Shown: positions 1 to 9,371, numbered from the stretch's first letter. The stretch is 64,000 nucleotides of DNA from SXNM01 sp964586155 (GCA_964586155.1 CAZPHC010000019.1:50735-114734), one strand, 5' to 3'. Numbers and translations are program-made. Notes: a model not told the origin generated them from the sequence alone.

Positions 1-1044
1 GGCCAGCTGCGGCGGGCGCTGCGGCGGCTGCGGCTGGCAGGGGTGCCCGCCGACATGCAGGCGATCGCCGCGCTGCACGCCGAAAAGCGCGACTTGGTCG
101 CCACCGGCGGCGTGCTCGAGGTGATCGCGACCGCGCCGGCGCTCGAGGAGATCGGCGGCATGGAGGCGCTCAAGACCTGGCTCGACCGGCGTCGCGCCGC
201 GCTCGACGAGGGCGCCCGCCGCTTTGGCCTGCCGGCGCCACGCGGCGTGCTGCTGGTCGGCGTGCCCGGCTGCGGCAAGTCGCTGTTCGCCAAGGCGTCG
301 GCGCAGTCGCTGGGGCTGCCGCTGCTGCGCTTCGACCTGGGCCGGCTCTTCACCCACGACTCGGCGCCGGACGAGAACCTGCGCCACGCCCTGGCGATCG
401 CCGAGGTGATGGCGCCGGTCGTGCTCTGGGTCGACGAGATCGACAAGGCCTTCAGCGAGGCGCTGGGCTCCGAGACCACGGCCCGGATCTTCGGCACGTT
501 CCTGACCTGGCTCGCCGAGCATCCGGCCGGCATCTTCGTCGCGGCGACCGCCAACCGCGTCGACGGCCTGCCGGCCGAGCTGACGCGCAAGGGCCGCTTC
601 GACGAGATCTTCTTCGTCGACCTGCCCGACGCGGGCGTGCGCGCCGAGATCTTGGCGATCCACCTGCGCAAGAGCGGCCGCAACGAGACCGACTTCGCCG
701 TGGAGCGCCTGGCCCGCTCGGCCGACCGCCTGACGGGCGCCGAGATCGAGGCCGGCGTCTACGAGGCCCTGGCCGCCGCCTACGCCGAGGGGCGGCCGCT
801 GGTCGACGCCGACCTCGAGCGCGCGTTTGCCCAGATCGTGCCCTTCGTCGAGACCTACGAGGAGCAGGTCAAGGAGCTGCGCGAGTGGGCGCGACGGCGT
901 GCCCGATCGGCCGGCCGCGATCGGTCGATGCGCGAGCTCTTCGAGGACGCACGGCGCCAGCCACCGCTCGAGCGATGGCGGGATCCCGCGCAGATCGCGC
1001 CGCCGCTGGCCGATGTCGACGAAAAGGGGCGGCCGCGCGCTTGA
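1..1044 (+). CDS. AAA+ ATPase, Ycf46-like (5' truncated by window edge)
   Basis: The reading frame is open from base 1, so the N-terminal part lies outside the window; the first internal start is GTG at 43. Counting from that GTG, the Walker A motif GVPGCGKS lies at about residues 73-80 and Walker B LWVDEIDK at about 127-134. An AAA sensor/arginine-finger segment (TRKGRFDEIFF) follows. The stretch EEIGGMEALKTWL before Walker A and the LWVDEID signature match the Ycf46 family of cyanobacterial and bacterial AAA proteins, usually about 500 aa with an N-terminal helical domain. The cellular role of that family is poorly defined; ATP-driven remodelling is inferred. gpsA follows 63 bp downstream on the same strand. 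Confidence 0.8.
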   Translation, partial: GQLRRALRRLRLAGVPADMQAIAALHAEKRDLVATGGVLEVIATAPALEEIGGMEALKTWLDRRRAALDEGARRFGLPAPRGVLLVGVPGCGKSLFAKASAQSLGLPLLRFDLGRLFTHDSAPDENLRHALAIAEVMAPVVLWVDEIDKAFSEALGSETTARIFGTFLTWLAEHPAGIFVAATANRVDGLPAELTRKGRFDEIFFVDLPDAGVRAEILAIHLRKSGRNETDFAVERLARSADRLTGAEIEAGVYEALAAAYAEGRPLVDADLERAFAQIVPFVETYEEQVKELREWARRRARSAGRDRSMRELFEDARRQPPLERWRDPAQIAPPLADVDEKGRPRA

Positions 1045-1107
1045 GGGAATCGCCTCGTCGGGCGCAGACTGCCGGCGACGACAGCCCATCGGCTGAGGAG
1101 GACGCAC

Positions 1108-2154
1108 ATGAGCCCAGAGCCACAGCCCGAGCGTGAATTGGTCAACATCGGCGTGATCGGCGGCGGCGCCTGGGGCACGGCCCTGGCGATCCACGCCGCG
1201 CGCATCGGCCACAAGGTCACGCTCTGGGCCCACGAGCCCGAGGTCGTCGCGGACATCCGCGACAACCGCCGCAACGAGGTCTTCCTGCCCGGCTTCGACG
1301 TGCCGCCGACGATGACGGCCGATGGCGACCTGGAGCGCGTCGTCGCGTCGTCGCGGCTGATCTTGTCGGTGGCGCCGACGCCGTTCGTCGGCCGCGTCAT
1401 CGGCGGCATCAAGCACGCGATCACGGACGAGCACATCCTGGTCAGCTGCAGCAAGGGCATCGAGAACGACTCGCTCGAGACCGTCGACGAGATCTTGGAG
1501 CGCACGCTGCCGCGCTCGCTGCACGGCAACCTGGCCTACCTCTCGGGCCCGAGCTTCGCCAAGGAGGTCGCGGCCCAGAGCCCGACCGCCGTCACGGTGG
1601 CGAGCCACATGCCCTGGGTCGGCCGCGAGGTGCAACGCCTGATGAGCAGCAACCGCTTCCGCTGCTACACCACGCGCGACGTGCCGGGCGTCGAGCTCGG
1701 CGGCGCGCTCAAGAACGTCATGGCGATCTGCGTCGGCGCCGGCGACGGCCTGGGCTTCGGCTACAACGTGCGCGCCGGCCTGATCACGCGCGGCCTGGCC
1801 GAGATCACGCGCATGGCGATGCGCAAGGGCGCCGATCCGCTGACGCTACAAGGCCTCGCCGGCATGGGCGACCTCGTGCTGACCTGCACGGGCGAGCTCT
1901 CGCGCAACCGCACGGTCGGCGTCCGCCTGGGCCGCGGCGAGTCGCTCGACCAGATCCTGGGCTCGACCGTGACCGTCGCCGAGGGCGTGCTGACGAGCCG
2001 ATCGGCCTGGCAGCTCGCGCACAAGCTCGGCGTCGCCGACCGCGTGCCGATCATCGAACAGGCCTACCGCGTGCTCTGGGAGGGCAAGGACCTGCTCACG
2101 GCGATGGAAGACCTGATGTCGCGTCCGCTCAAGGACGAGCTGACGCTGGGATGA
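1108..2154 (+). CDS. gpsA: NAD(P)-dependent glycerol-3-phosphate dehydrogenase
   Basis: This 348-aa cytoplasmic enzyme reduces dihydroxyacetone phosphate to sn-glycerol-3-phosphate for phospholipid synthesis. The N-terminal Rossmann motif GGGAWGT is at about residues 16-22. The family signature LSGPSFAKEV is near 147, and the catalytic-lysine region GGALKNV with the downstream GLGFGYNVRAGL segment is near 195-225. The length fits the family. The ATG at 1108 is preceded by a strong GAGGAGG ribosome site. The stop overlaps the rimM start as ATGA, so the two are translationally coupled. Confidence 0.97.
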   Translation: MSPEPQPERELVNIGVIGGGAWGTALAIHAARIGHKVTLWAHEPEVVADIRDNRRNEVFLPGFDVPPTMTADGDLERVVASSRLILSVAPTPFVGRVIGGIKHAITDEHILVSCSKGIENDSLETVDEILERTLPRSLHGNLAYLSGPSFAKEVAAQSPTAVTVASHMPWVGREVQRLMSSNRFRCYTTRDVPGVELGGALKNVMAICVGAGDGLGFGYNVRAGLITRGLAEITRMAMRKGADPLTLQGLAGMGDLVLTCTGELSRNRTVGVRLGRGESLDQILGSTVTVAEGVLTSRSAWQLAHKLGVADRVPIIEQAYRVLWEGKDLLTAMEDLMSRPLKDELTLG

Positions 2155-2738
2155 AGCCGATGCCAGGGACCAAATCCACGCCAACCACCACGGCCCCGGA
2201 CCAAAGCGCAGACCTCTCGGACTCGCTCACCGCCGACGGCTGGGTGCGCATCGCCACGATCGGCCGCCCGCACGGCGTGCGCGGCGAGGTGCGCGTCTGG
2301 CTCGACAACCCGAGCTCGACGCTGCTCTTTGACGGGCCGCCGCTGCGCGTGCGCCGGCCAGACAAGCCGGCCGAGCCGATCCAGATCGCGTCGATGCGCG
2401 ACGCCGCCGACGCGATCCTGGTCTCGTTCCGCGGCGTCAGCGACCGCGACGCGGCGGCGAAGCTGACGCACGCGGCGCTCGAGGTGCCGCGCACCGCGCT
2501 GCCAGCGCTCGAAGATGGCGAATTCTATCATATCGACGTGATCGGCGCCGAGGTCTTCGACGCCGACAGCGGCGAGCGGCTGGGCGTCGTCAGCGGCATC
2601 ACCGAGACCAGCGTCGACGTGCTGGCGATCCGCACCGCCGACGGCGAGGTGCTGGTGCCGATCGTGGGCGACTATGTCGTGTCGATCGGCGAGACGCCCG
2701 GCAAGGTGCTGGTCCGCAATCTCGACCATTGGCTGTGA
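2151..2738 (+). CDS. rimM: 16S rRNA processing protein RimM
   Basis: RimM is a 30S maturation factor that acts with ribosomal protein S19. The 195-aa product has an N-terminal RimM barrel starting at about residue 30 with the diagnostic GRPHGVRGEVRV motif, and a C-terminal PRC-like domain (FYHIDVIGAEVF, later VLVPIVGDYV). About 25 Thr/Ser/Asp-rich residues precede the barrel, slightly longer than usual. It overlaps gpsA by 4 bp and is 30 bp upstream of trmD, the normal ribosome/tRNA-modification neighbourhood. The usual partner rpsP is not in this cluster. Confidence 0.95.
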   Translation: MKPMPGTKSTPTTTAPDQSADLSDSLTADGWVRIATIGRPHGVRGEVRVWLDNPSSTLLFDGPPLRVRRPDKPAEPIQIASMRDAADAILVSFRGVSDRDAAAKLTHAALEVPRTALPALEDGEFYHIDVIGAEVFDADSGERLGVVSGITETSVDVLAIRTADGEVLVPIVGDYVVSIGETPGKVLVRNLDHWL

Positions 2739-2768
2739 CGCCTCGGCTGCGGCGGCCACGCTGCGGCC

Positions 2769-3623
2769 ATGCGGGACCCGACGTTGTCCTATCGCTTCGA
2801 CATCTTGACGCTGTTTCCCGGGCTTTTTGACGGCTTCTTGCACGAGAGCCTGATCGGCAAGGCGATCGCGGCGCAACGGCTGCAGATCGAGCTGCACGAT
2901 TGGCGGCGCTTCGCCCAGAACAAGCACAAGCGCGTCGACGACGCCCCGTTTGGCGGCGGCGCCGGCATGGTGCTCGAGCCGGTCTCGGTGGTGGCCCAGC
3001 TCGAGGCCCTGCCGCCGCCCGAGCCCGGCCAGCCGCGATCGCGGCGCGTGCTGCTGAGCCCGGCGGGCAGCCGCTTCGACCAGCGTTGCGCCGAGCGCTT
3101 CGCCGCCGAGCCGCGCGGCCTGGTCCTGCTATGCGGGCGCTACGAAGGCTTCGACGCCCGGGTCGAGGACGAGGTCGACGAGCTGCTGAGCCTGGGCGAC
3201 TACGTGCTCAACGGCGGCGAGGTCGCGGCGATGGTCGTCATCGAGGCGGTGGCGCGCCTGCTGCCCGGGGTCATCGGCAACCAGGCCAGCCTGGGCGAAG
3301 AGTCGCACACCTCCGGCCTGCTCGAGGCGCCGCAGTACACCCGGCCGCGCAGCTTTCGGGGCCGCGAGGTGCCGCCGCTGGTGATGGGCGGCGATCACGC
3401 CAAGGTCGCCGCCTGGCGCCAGGCCGCCGCGATCGAGCGCACCCGCGTGCGCCGGCCCGACCTCTACCAACGCTGGCTCGAGGCGCAGCCGCCCGCGCCC
3501 GCGCCCAAGCGCCGCCGCCGCAAGGCCGACCCCAGCGACAGGGCCGCTGCGGAGCCTGCTGCCGTGCCGCCGGCGACCACGACGCCTGCTCCTGACCTGG
3601 CAGCCGACCGGGAGTCCACCTGA
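2769..3623 (+). CDS. trmD: tRNA (guanine-N1)-methyltransferase TrmD
   Basis: TrmD methylates G37 of tRNAs carrying G36, using S-adenosylmethionine, and so prevents +1 frameshifting. The 284-aa product opens with FDILTLFPGLFDGF and has the conserved DDAPFGGGAGMV segment near residue 58. The trefoil-knot SAM site (LLCGRYEGFDARV, then LSLGDYVLNGGE) is near 120-155. The last 45 residues, after the TrmD fold, form a basic then Ala/Pro-rich tail (KRRRRK at about 244) absent from typical TrmD. The stop codon shares a base with the next start (TGATG), indicating coupling. Confidence 0.96.
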   Translation: MRDPTLSYRFDILTLFPGLFDGFLHESLIGKAIAAQRLQIELHDWRRFAQNKHKRVDDAPFGGGAGMVLEPVSVVAQLEALPPPEPGQPRSRRVLLSPAGSRFDQRCAERFAAEPRGLVLLCGRYEGFDARVEDEVDELLSLGDYVLNGGEVAAMVVIEAVARLLPGVIGNQASLGEESHTSGLLEAPQYTRPRSFRGREVPPLVMGGDHAKVAAWRQAAAIERTRVRRPDLYQRWLEAQPPAPAPKRRRRKADPSDRAAAEPAAVPPATTTPAPDLAADREST

Positions 3624-4195
3624 TGCCGCTCTACCTCGCCCTGGTCCACCACCCCTGCGTCGATCGCCAGGGCCGCACCTACACCACGGCGCTGACCAAC
3701 GTCGATCTGCACGACATCGCCCGCAGCGGCCGCACCTACGGCGTCGAGGCGCTGATGGTCGTGACGCCGATCACGCTGCAGCAGCGCATGGTCCACGAGG
3801 TCGTGCGCCATTGGACCGAGGGCGAAGGCGCGGTGCGCAACGATCGCCGCGCCCAGGCGATGGTGCGGGTCGAGGCCGTCGATTCGGTCGAGGCGGCGTG
3901 CCAGGCGATCGCGGCGCGCGACGGCCAGCGGCCGATCGTCGTCGTCACCAGCGCCCAGATGCCCAACGCCGACGTCAGCTGGGAGTCGATGCGCATCCGC
4001 CTGCGCGACGCCGATCGACCGGTGCTCGTGATCTTCGGCACCGGCTGGGGCCTGGCGCAGTCGGTGCTCGACCACGCCGATCTGCGTCTGCCGGCCATCA
4101 TCGCCGACCCCGCGCTGACCCGGGACGACTACAACCACCTCTCGGTTCGGGCCGCCGCGGCGATCACACTGGACAGGCTGCGCGGAGCGCGCTAG
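3623..4195 (+). CDS. SPOUT-family RNA methyltransferase
   Basis: This 190-aa protein begins LYLALVHHPCVDRQGRTY and keeps the order of the SAM-dependent RNA methyltransferase family of PF09936 type: an N-terminal ALTNVDLHDIARSGRTYGV segment and a C-terminal knot region (LVIFGTGWGLAQSV, then IIADPALTRDDYNHLSVRAA). The knot gives the likely SAM-binding loop. Genes of this family commonly sit between trmD and rplS in delta-like proteobacteria, Aquificae and Thermotogae. The target nucleotide is unknown. It is coupled to trmD by a one-base overlap, and a candidate rplS promoter lies in its 3' end. Confidence 0.85.
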   Translation: MPLYLALVHHPCVDRQGRTYTTALTNVDLHDIARSGRTYGVEALMVVTPITLQQRMVHEVVRHWTEGEGAVRNDRRAQAMVRVEAVDSVEAACQAIAARDGQRPIVVVTSAQMPNADVSWESMRIRLRDADRPVLVIFGTGWGLAQSVLDHADLRLPAIIADPALTRDDYNHLSVRAAAAITLDRLRGAR

Positions 4196-4198
4196 AAA
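4170..4198 (+). promoter_or_regulatory. Candidate sigma70-like promoter for rplS
   Basis: TGGACA at 4170-4175, a 17-bp spacer and TAGAAA at 4193-4198, 61 bp before the rplS start and overlapping the stop of the preceding gene. This could give rplS expression independent of the upstream operon. It is supported by sequence match only. Confidence 0.4.
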
Positions 4199-4258
4199 GC
4201 CGCCCCCACCATTCCGGGCATGTCCGCACGTCGGACCTCTCCCGGGGGAGCAAGACAG

Positions 4259-4603
4259 ATGGACTTCATCAAGCTCGTCGAAGAACAACACGTCCGCTTC
4301 GACCTTCCCGAACTCCGCGCCGGCCAGCAGATCCGCGTCCACACGCGCATCATCGAAGGCACCAAGGAGCGCATCCAGATCTTCGAGGGCACGGTCATCG
4401 CGATCCGCGGCAGCCAGCTCGGCCGCTCCTTCACCGTGCGCAAGATGAGCCACGGCGTCGGCGTCGAGCGCATCTTCCCGCTGCACAGCCCGCGTCTGAT
4501 GAAGATCGACGTCGTGCAGCAGGGTCGCGTCCGCCGCGCCAAGCTGTACTACCTGCGGGATCGCACGGGCAAGCGCGCCCGTCTGCGCCGCGCCGAGGGC
4601 TAG
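4259..4603 (+). CDS. rplS: 50S ribosomal protein L19
   Basis: L19 lies at the 30S-50S interface of the ribosome. The product is 114 aa, the normal length. It has the characteristic RAGQQIRVHTRIIEGTKER and VRRAKLYYLRDRTGK segments. The ATG at 4259, preceded by GGGGGAG, was chosen over an in-frame upstream ATG at 4220 because it gives the standard N-terminus MDFIKLVEEQ and has the better ribosome site. It is the last + strand gene of the gpsA-rimM-trmD block and is convergent with yraN. Confidence 0.97.
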   Translation: MDFIKLVEEQHVRFDLPELRAGQQIRVHTRIIEGTKERIQIFEGTVIAIRGSQLGRSFTVRKMSHGVGVERIFPLHSPRLMKIDVVQQGRVRRAKLYYLRDRTGKRARLRRAEG

Positions 4604-4626
4604 CGCCCCCGGTTCCGCATCGCTCG

Positions 4627-5007
4627 TCACCACAGCTCGAGCGTCCGCCAACGCACCTGCGTTGCGCGGGCGCCGAGCCGTATTTCGGCGACGGCGACCT
4701 CGATCTCGACGATCTCCCGCACGTCCACCAGCGCTTCGACGCTGCCGCTGCAGATCTGGTGCGCGATCGCCCAGAGCCGCGTGGCCTTGCGCTCGTCGAC
4801 GCGCGCCGTCAGCTCGCGGTCGCCGCGCGTCGTCTTGACCTCGACCACGATCGCCCGGCGCCCGCCCGGGCACGGACGCACCGCCACGACGTCGGCCTCG
4901 CCGGCGCGGGTGCGCAGGTTGCGCGCGACGACGCGCCAGCCGCGCGACCGCAGCTCGGCGGCCGCGATGTCCTCGCCTCGCTTGCCCGTGGCCTGCGACT
5001 CAGCCAT
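4627..5007 (-). CDS. YraN/UPF0102 family putative endonuclease-fold protein
   Basis: This 126-aa protein has the UPF0102 pattern: N-terminal GKRGEDIAAAELRSRGW, then NLRTRAGEADVVAV and IVVEVKTTRG. These correspond to the E, D and ExK positions of a PD-(D/E)XK-like nuclease fold. The biochemical function of the family is not settled; a role in DNA recombination or repair is inferred. Its start overlaps the end of rnhB by 8 bp, so the two are one unit. Confidence 0.92.
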   Translation of the reverse strand: MAESQATGKRGEDIAAAELRSRGWRVVARNLRTRAGEADVVAVRPCPGGRRAIVVEVKTTRGDRELTARVDERKATRLWAIAHQICSGSVEALVDVREIVEIEVAVAEIRLGARATQVRWRTLELW

Positions 5008-5701
5008 CGGCGCCCCGGCGGGCCCAGGCGGCCTCCACCGGGGCGAAGCCGCGCCGATGCAGCGGCGTCGGCCCGAGCCGGTCGAGCGCCTCGAGGTGGG
5101 CCCTGGTCGGGTAGCCCTTGTGCTGGGCCAGGCCGTAGCCTGGGTAGGTCGCGTCCAGCGCCACGATCTGGCGATCGCGCGCGACCTTGGCCAGCACCGA
5201 CGCGGCGGCGATCGCGCGGCTGAGGGCGTCGCCCTTGACGATCGCCCGCTGGCCGGGCGCGACCAGCCCCGGGATCGTGCGGTTGCCGTCGACGAGCACC
5301 AGCCTCGGCGGCGGATGGCCGGCGTCGCGCAGCTGCACCAACACCAACTCGACGGCCTGGCGCATCGCCCAGAGCGAGGCTTGCAGGATGTTGTCGCGGC
5401 CGATGCGCGCGACGTCGCCCTCGGCCACGGCCCAGGCCAGCGCCGCGGCCTGGATCTGCGGCTCCAGCGCCTCGCGCTCGGCCTCGCTCAGCTGCTTGGA
5501 GTCGTCGAGCCCAGGCAGGCGCGCGCCGTCGCGCAGGACCACCGCCGCCGCGACCACGGGGCCAAAGAGCGGGCCGCGGCCGGCCTCGTCGGTGCCGACC
5601 ACGGGCCAGAGGCCCTCGCGGCGCAGGCGCTGCTCGACGCTGCCGAGCTTGGGCGCGGCGGCGGGCAGGTCGAGGCCCAGGTCGGCTTGCTTGCGTGGCA
5701 T
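5000..5701 (-). CDS. rnhB: Ribonuclease HII
   Basis: RNase HII cleaves the RNA strand of RNA-DNA hybrids and excises misincorporated ribonucleotides. The 233-aa product has the first catalytic Asp/Glu in VVGTDEAGRGPLFGPVVAAAV, then LDDSKQLSEAERE and the later catalytic Asp in LVDGNRTIPGL. YPGYGLAQHKGYPTRAH is typical of the family. The ATG at 5701 has AGGAG directly upstream; a longer GTG start at 5746 would add 15 unconserved residues. It is coupled to yraN, and the pair faces the rplS operon instead of following it on the same strand. Confidence 0.95.
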   Translation of the reverse strand: MPRKQADLGLDLPAAAPKLGSVEQRLRREGLWPVVGTDEAGRGPLFGPVVAAAVVLRDGARLPGLDDSKQLSEAEREALEPQIQAAALAWAVAEGDVARIGRDNILQASLWAMRQAVELVLVQLRDAGHPPPRLVLVDGNRTIPGLVAPGQRAIVKGDALSRAIAAASVLAKVARDRQIVALDATYPGYGLAQHKGYPTRAHLEALDRLGPTPLHRRGFAPVEAAWARRGADG

Positions 5702-5865
5702 GGGGCTCCTGGCGCTCGGTCCGGCAGGCGATCGGCCCCCGGGCACCGCGCCGGGCTGGCTGGGATCGCGATCTCACCCTGACTGTATCGGCCCGCGACG
5801 GATTTGGGTGCGCCCCGAGGCCGCAGATCCGGCAAAAAAGCTGCGGGTCGGTGCGCCGCCTCGTG

Positions 5866-5894
5866 TTGCCGCTCGGGGCGAGAACGTGCTAGCA
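5866..5894 (+). promoter_or_regulatory. Candidate promoter for ychF
   Basis: TTGCCG at 5866-5871, a 17-bp spacer and CTAGCA at 5889-5894. The -10 lies inside a short inverted repeat (CGTGCT/AGCACG, 5885-5899). It is 60 bp upstream of the ychF ATG. The 252-bp stretch from 5702 to 5953 holds no other recognisable gene. Confidence 0.35.
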
Positions 5895-5953
5895 GCACGG
5901 CCCGCGCGCCAGCGCGCGCACATCGCACCGCGCCGGTGCGCACGGAGCACTCC

Positions 5954-7025
<1,072 letters not shown>

Positions 7026-7045
<20 letters not shown>

Positions 7046-7171
7046 AGCGGGTTCCTGATCCCGTGTTTTCAAGCCGTTGGCTGCACGCACCGCCGGGAAG
7101 ATCGACCCGAATCGGCCCCGTTCGGCCCGTGGTGGGGATAGAAACGGGGACAGCCGGAACTATGAAAGTTA
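7026..7171 (+). repeat. Island boundary direct repeat, copy A (att-like, ychF 3' end)
   Basis: From the last codons of ychF (ACTTCCGGTTCAATGTGTAG) through about 7171 the sequence is repeated at 19554-19700. The first 100 bp differ at 6 positions; the remainder matches with a few short indels. It contains a GCGGG/CCCGT hairpin just after the stop codon and a CCGAA/TTCGG hairpin near 7108-7125. The structure suggests an attachment site of an element that integrates at the ychF stop. Confidence 0.8.
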
Positions 7172-7210
7172 ACCAGGCCCCTCAGCACAGGGGCGACGGA
7201 GACACGGGCC

Positions 7211-8293
7211 ATGAGTTCGTTTGAGGCGCTCCCCGTTGGGAAGGGGGATGCCTTCCTGTGGCGTCTCGACGACGGCAGAACCGTGCTGGTTGACGGAGGC
7301 CAGCGACGGAAAAAGGCCCTTGCGGAGCTGCGGGCGCGATGCGTGACCAAGATCGACGTGATGGTCTGCACCCACGCAGACAGCGACCACGCCAAGGGCT
7401 TGCTGGCCGTGCTCAAGGCCCCGGATGTTCAGGTGGACGAGCTTTGGGTGCCCGCTCGATGGGGCGATGGCGTCGGCGAGTTGGCGTCCGACCCTCTCAG
7501 GGTTCTGCACCAACTCGCTGATGAGTGCGCCAAGAGCAGACTCGGTGGGCTTGAGAGCGACCTGCCGGTCCCCGGCGACCCCGCCGACGACGATGGCGGC
7601 GACCTGATGCTGGCTGAAGTGGAGGACCAGGTCAGCGACGGTCCCAATCTCAACCCGCTCCTCGCCGGGCACCAAGTTTGGTTCCCGTGGCTTCTCCGCC
7701 ACCCGCCTCCTCCCTCCCCGCTGTGGTTGCAGGCCGTGGAGGTTGCTGGCTCAATCTGGGCCATCGTCCGGGCGGCGCTGCACGCAGGTACGGCGCTTCG
7801 GTGGTTCAAGTACGGGGAGTCACCTGCCGGTGGCCTCACTTGGCTCGCCCCGGCGAATGCCGAGCAGACAGTGCGGGCCCGACGCACGAAGAACTTCCTG
7901 CGTTGGTTGTGGCTCACGCTGAAGAACGAAGAAGCACTGGTGTTCGTGGGCCGGGACCAAGGAGAGCCTCCGCTCCTGTTCTCGTCGGACTCGGACTTCC
8001 GGTTCAACCTTGGGCCGATTCCGCAGACGCACATGCTCGTGACAGCGCCTCACCACGGTTCGCAGGCCAACGCCCACGTCTACCAGTTGATCAACGGCCG
8101 TGCCCCGGTGGACCACCTCTGGATCAGGAGCGACACGCGCAGCCAGGCCCGACCTTGCGCTGAGTACCTCGCCATCTCGAAGTCCGCTCGGGGCTGTACG
8201 GAATGTCACGGTTGCGCTCGACGCCTCGCCCGTGTGGAGGCCGAGGTTCGCGCTGGGCGCTGGGTGCTCAGGACCCCATCCTGCCCCAAGTAG
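7211..8293 (+). CDS. ComEC-like metallo-beta-lactamase-fold hydrolase
   Basis: This 360-aa protein has the MBL metal motif THADSDH (about residues 54-60), preceded by VLVDGG, and a later VTAPHHGSQANAHVY segment. These correspond to the stand-alone ComEC/Rec2-type MBL hydrolases, some of which act on nucleic acids or nucleotides; the substrate here is unknown. There is no signal peptide and no clear ComEC membrane domain. The C-terminus has a Cys/His cluster (CTECHGC, about residue 335) that could bind metal. It is the first gene inside the island and is followed by a small gene at 8354. Codon use is less C-ending than in the flanking core genes. Confidence 0.75.
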   Translation: MSSFEALPVGKGDAFLWRLDDGRTVLVDGGQRRKKALAELRARCVTKIDVMVCTHADSDHAKGLLAVLKAPDVQVDELWVPARWGDGVGELASDPLRVLHQLADECAKSRLGGLESDLPVPGDPADDDGGDLMLAEVEDQVSDGPNLNPLLAGHQVWFPWLLRHPPPPSPLWLQAVEVAGSIWAIVRAALHAGTALRWFKYGESPAGGLTWLAPANAEQTVRARRTKNFLRWLWLTLKNEEALVFVGRDQGEPPLLFSSDSDFRFNLGPIPQTHMLVTAPHHGSQANAHVYQLINGRAPVDHLWIRSDTRSQARPCAEYLAISKSARGCTECHGCARRLARVEAEVRAGRWVLRTPSCPK

Positions 8294-8313
8294 CATCGCC
8301 GCTCCTCTCGCTC

Positions 8314-8328
8314 GATAGCCCGGCTATC
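8314..8328. promoter_or_regulatory. 15-bp palindrome between MBL gene and small gene
   Basis: GATAGCC-C-GGCTATC, a perfect 7-bp inverted repeat 21 bp after the MBL stop and 26 bp before the next start. It may be an operator or a weak terminator without a T-tract. Confidence 0.35.
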
Positions 8329-8353
8329 ACGCCAGGTGGGTAGGAGCTGCGCC

Positions 8354-8692
8354 ATGCTCGACCCCATCGAAGTGCCGCTTGACGACGTGCTGCTCCGTCT
8401 GCGGGCCTTCGACCGACGCGACCGTAGGTGGCTCTGCGAAGCCCTGCTCGACAACACGAACTGCGTCTACGGAATCGGTAGCGCGGACGATCCCCTCGGA
8501 GCCGTCAGCGACGTAGGCGAGGGCTTCGTCCAGACCGTCGCCCTGGCCGTCCGGCGGCAACCGGAGCGGACTTGCGACGTGTACCAAGCAGCCCACGGCG
8601 TCCTGGTCGGCCTGCTCGAAGTGGTGAGGACCGAGGACTCGACGCCCGAGGGACCTGCCTGCGGCTACGACCGGCTCTCACCGGCAGGCTGA
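8354..8692 (+). CDS. Small hypothetical protein, possible partner of the MBL hydrolase
   Basis: This 112-aa protein has no recognised domain. It is mostly helical in appearance (VLLRLRAFDRRDRRWLCEALL, then DVGEGFVQTVALAVRR). The ATG at 8354 is supported by AGGAG seven bases upstream; an in-frame ATG at 8336 lacks one. It lies 60 bp after the MBL gene on the same strand, separated by a palindrome, and its 3' end overlaps the convergent gene at 8665 by 28 bp. A small adaptor or regulator is possible but is only inference. Confidence 0.5.
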   Translation: MLDPIEVPLDDVLLRLRAFDRRDRRWLCEALLDNTNCVYGIGSADDPLGAVSDVGEGFVQTVALAVRRQPERTCDVYQAAHGVLVGLLEVVRTEDSTPEGPACGYDRLSPAG

Positions 8693-9363
8693 CCGCAGCA
8701 GGGGCACGTCCGCTCGTCGTCGCCCTGGGCGATCCCGACGATCACGTCGAAGGCCCCCGGCTCGATGAAGATGCTGGCGGTCGGGAAGTCCTGGCACCGC
8801 TCGTGCCCCGGCAGGTCCACCTCGACCAGGCCGGCGGACACGAGCTTGCCGGTCAGGCCCAGCCGCTCGCGCAGGCCGACCTGGCCCGCCAGGTCGAGCC
8901 CGCAGAAGGTCGTGACGAGCTGGGGGGAGATGCTCATCACCGCGAAGCCGAAGCTCCCGACGCTGCCGAGCACGTCGTACAGCTCCAATCCGATGGCCGG
9001 CATGGTCGCCAGCAGGAGCACCTGGCGGTCGATCTGGTCGAGGTCGTGTCGGTCCACGAGCCGGTCCAGGCCGAGGACGACGCCGGCCTTGCGGGTGGCC
9101 TCCAGCCGGGCGTCGAGGCGGTCGCGAATGGCCGCCTCGGCCGCGCCCAGACGCTTCACCTTGGCCCGGGTTTCGTCGGGCCAGGCCGCCTCCGGCTCAT
9201 CGGCGAACACCAGGGCCGGCTCGGCGTCGCGGGCGTCATGCTCGGCGTCCAGCCGGGCTCCCAGGTGCAGGCAGCGGGCCTTGATCCAGGCGAACTCGGC
9301 CTCCAGGTACTCGGCGTCGCTGCCGAAGGGCTGCATGGCGCTGCGGTCGTAGATCGGGGTCAT
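8665..9363 (-). CDS. Winged-helix/ATPase-associated N-terminal domain protein lacking the ATPase
   Basis: This 232-aa protein resembles the N-terminal region of the AAA ATPases found in myxobacteria and actinobacteria. It has a helical YLEAEFAWIKARCLHLGARL start, LDRLVDRHDLDQIDRQVLLLA near residues 100-120, then a domain ending at about 185. No Walker A or B follows. Instead a 40-residue tail ends in a CPCCG knuckle and GQPAGES. It may be a shortened relic or a stand-alone adaptor or sensor. A 34-bp inverted repeat overlaps its ribosome site. No function is assigned. Confidence 0.55.
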   Translation of the reverse strand: MTPIYDRSAMQPFGSDAEYLEAEFAWIKARCLHLGARLDAEHDARDAEPALVFADEPEAAWPDETRAKVKRLGAAEAAIRDRLDARLEATRKAGVVLGLDRLVDRHDLDQIDRQVLLLATMPAIGLELYDVLGSVGSFGFAVMSISPQLVTTFCGLDLAGQVGLRERLGLTGKLVSAGLVEVDLPGHERCQDFPTASIFIEPGAFDVIVGIAQGDDERTCPCCGQPAGESRS

Positions 9364-9371
9364 CGTTGGTC

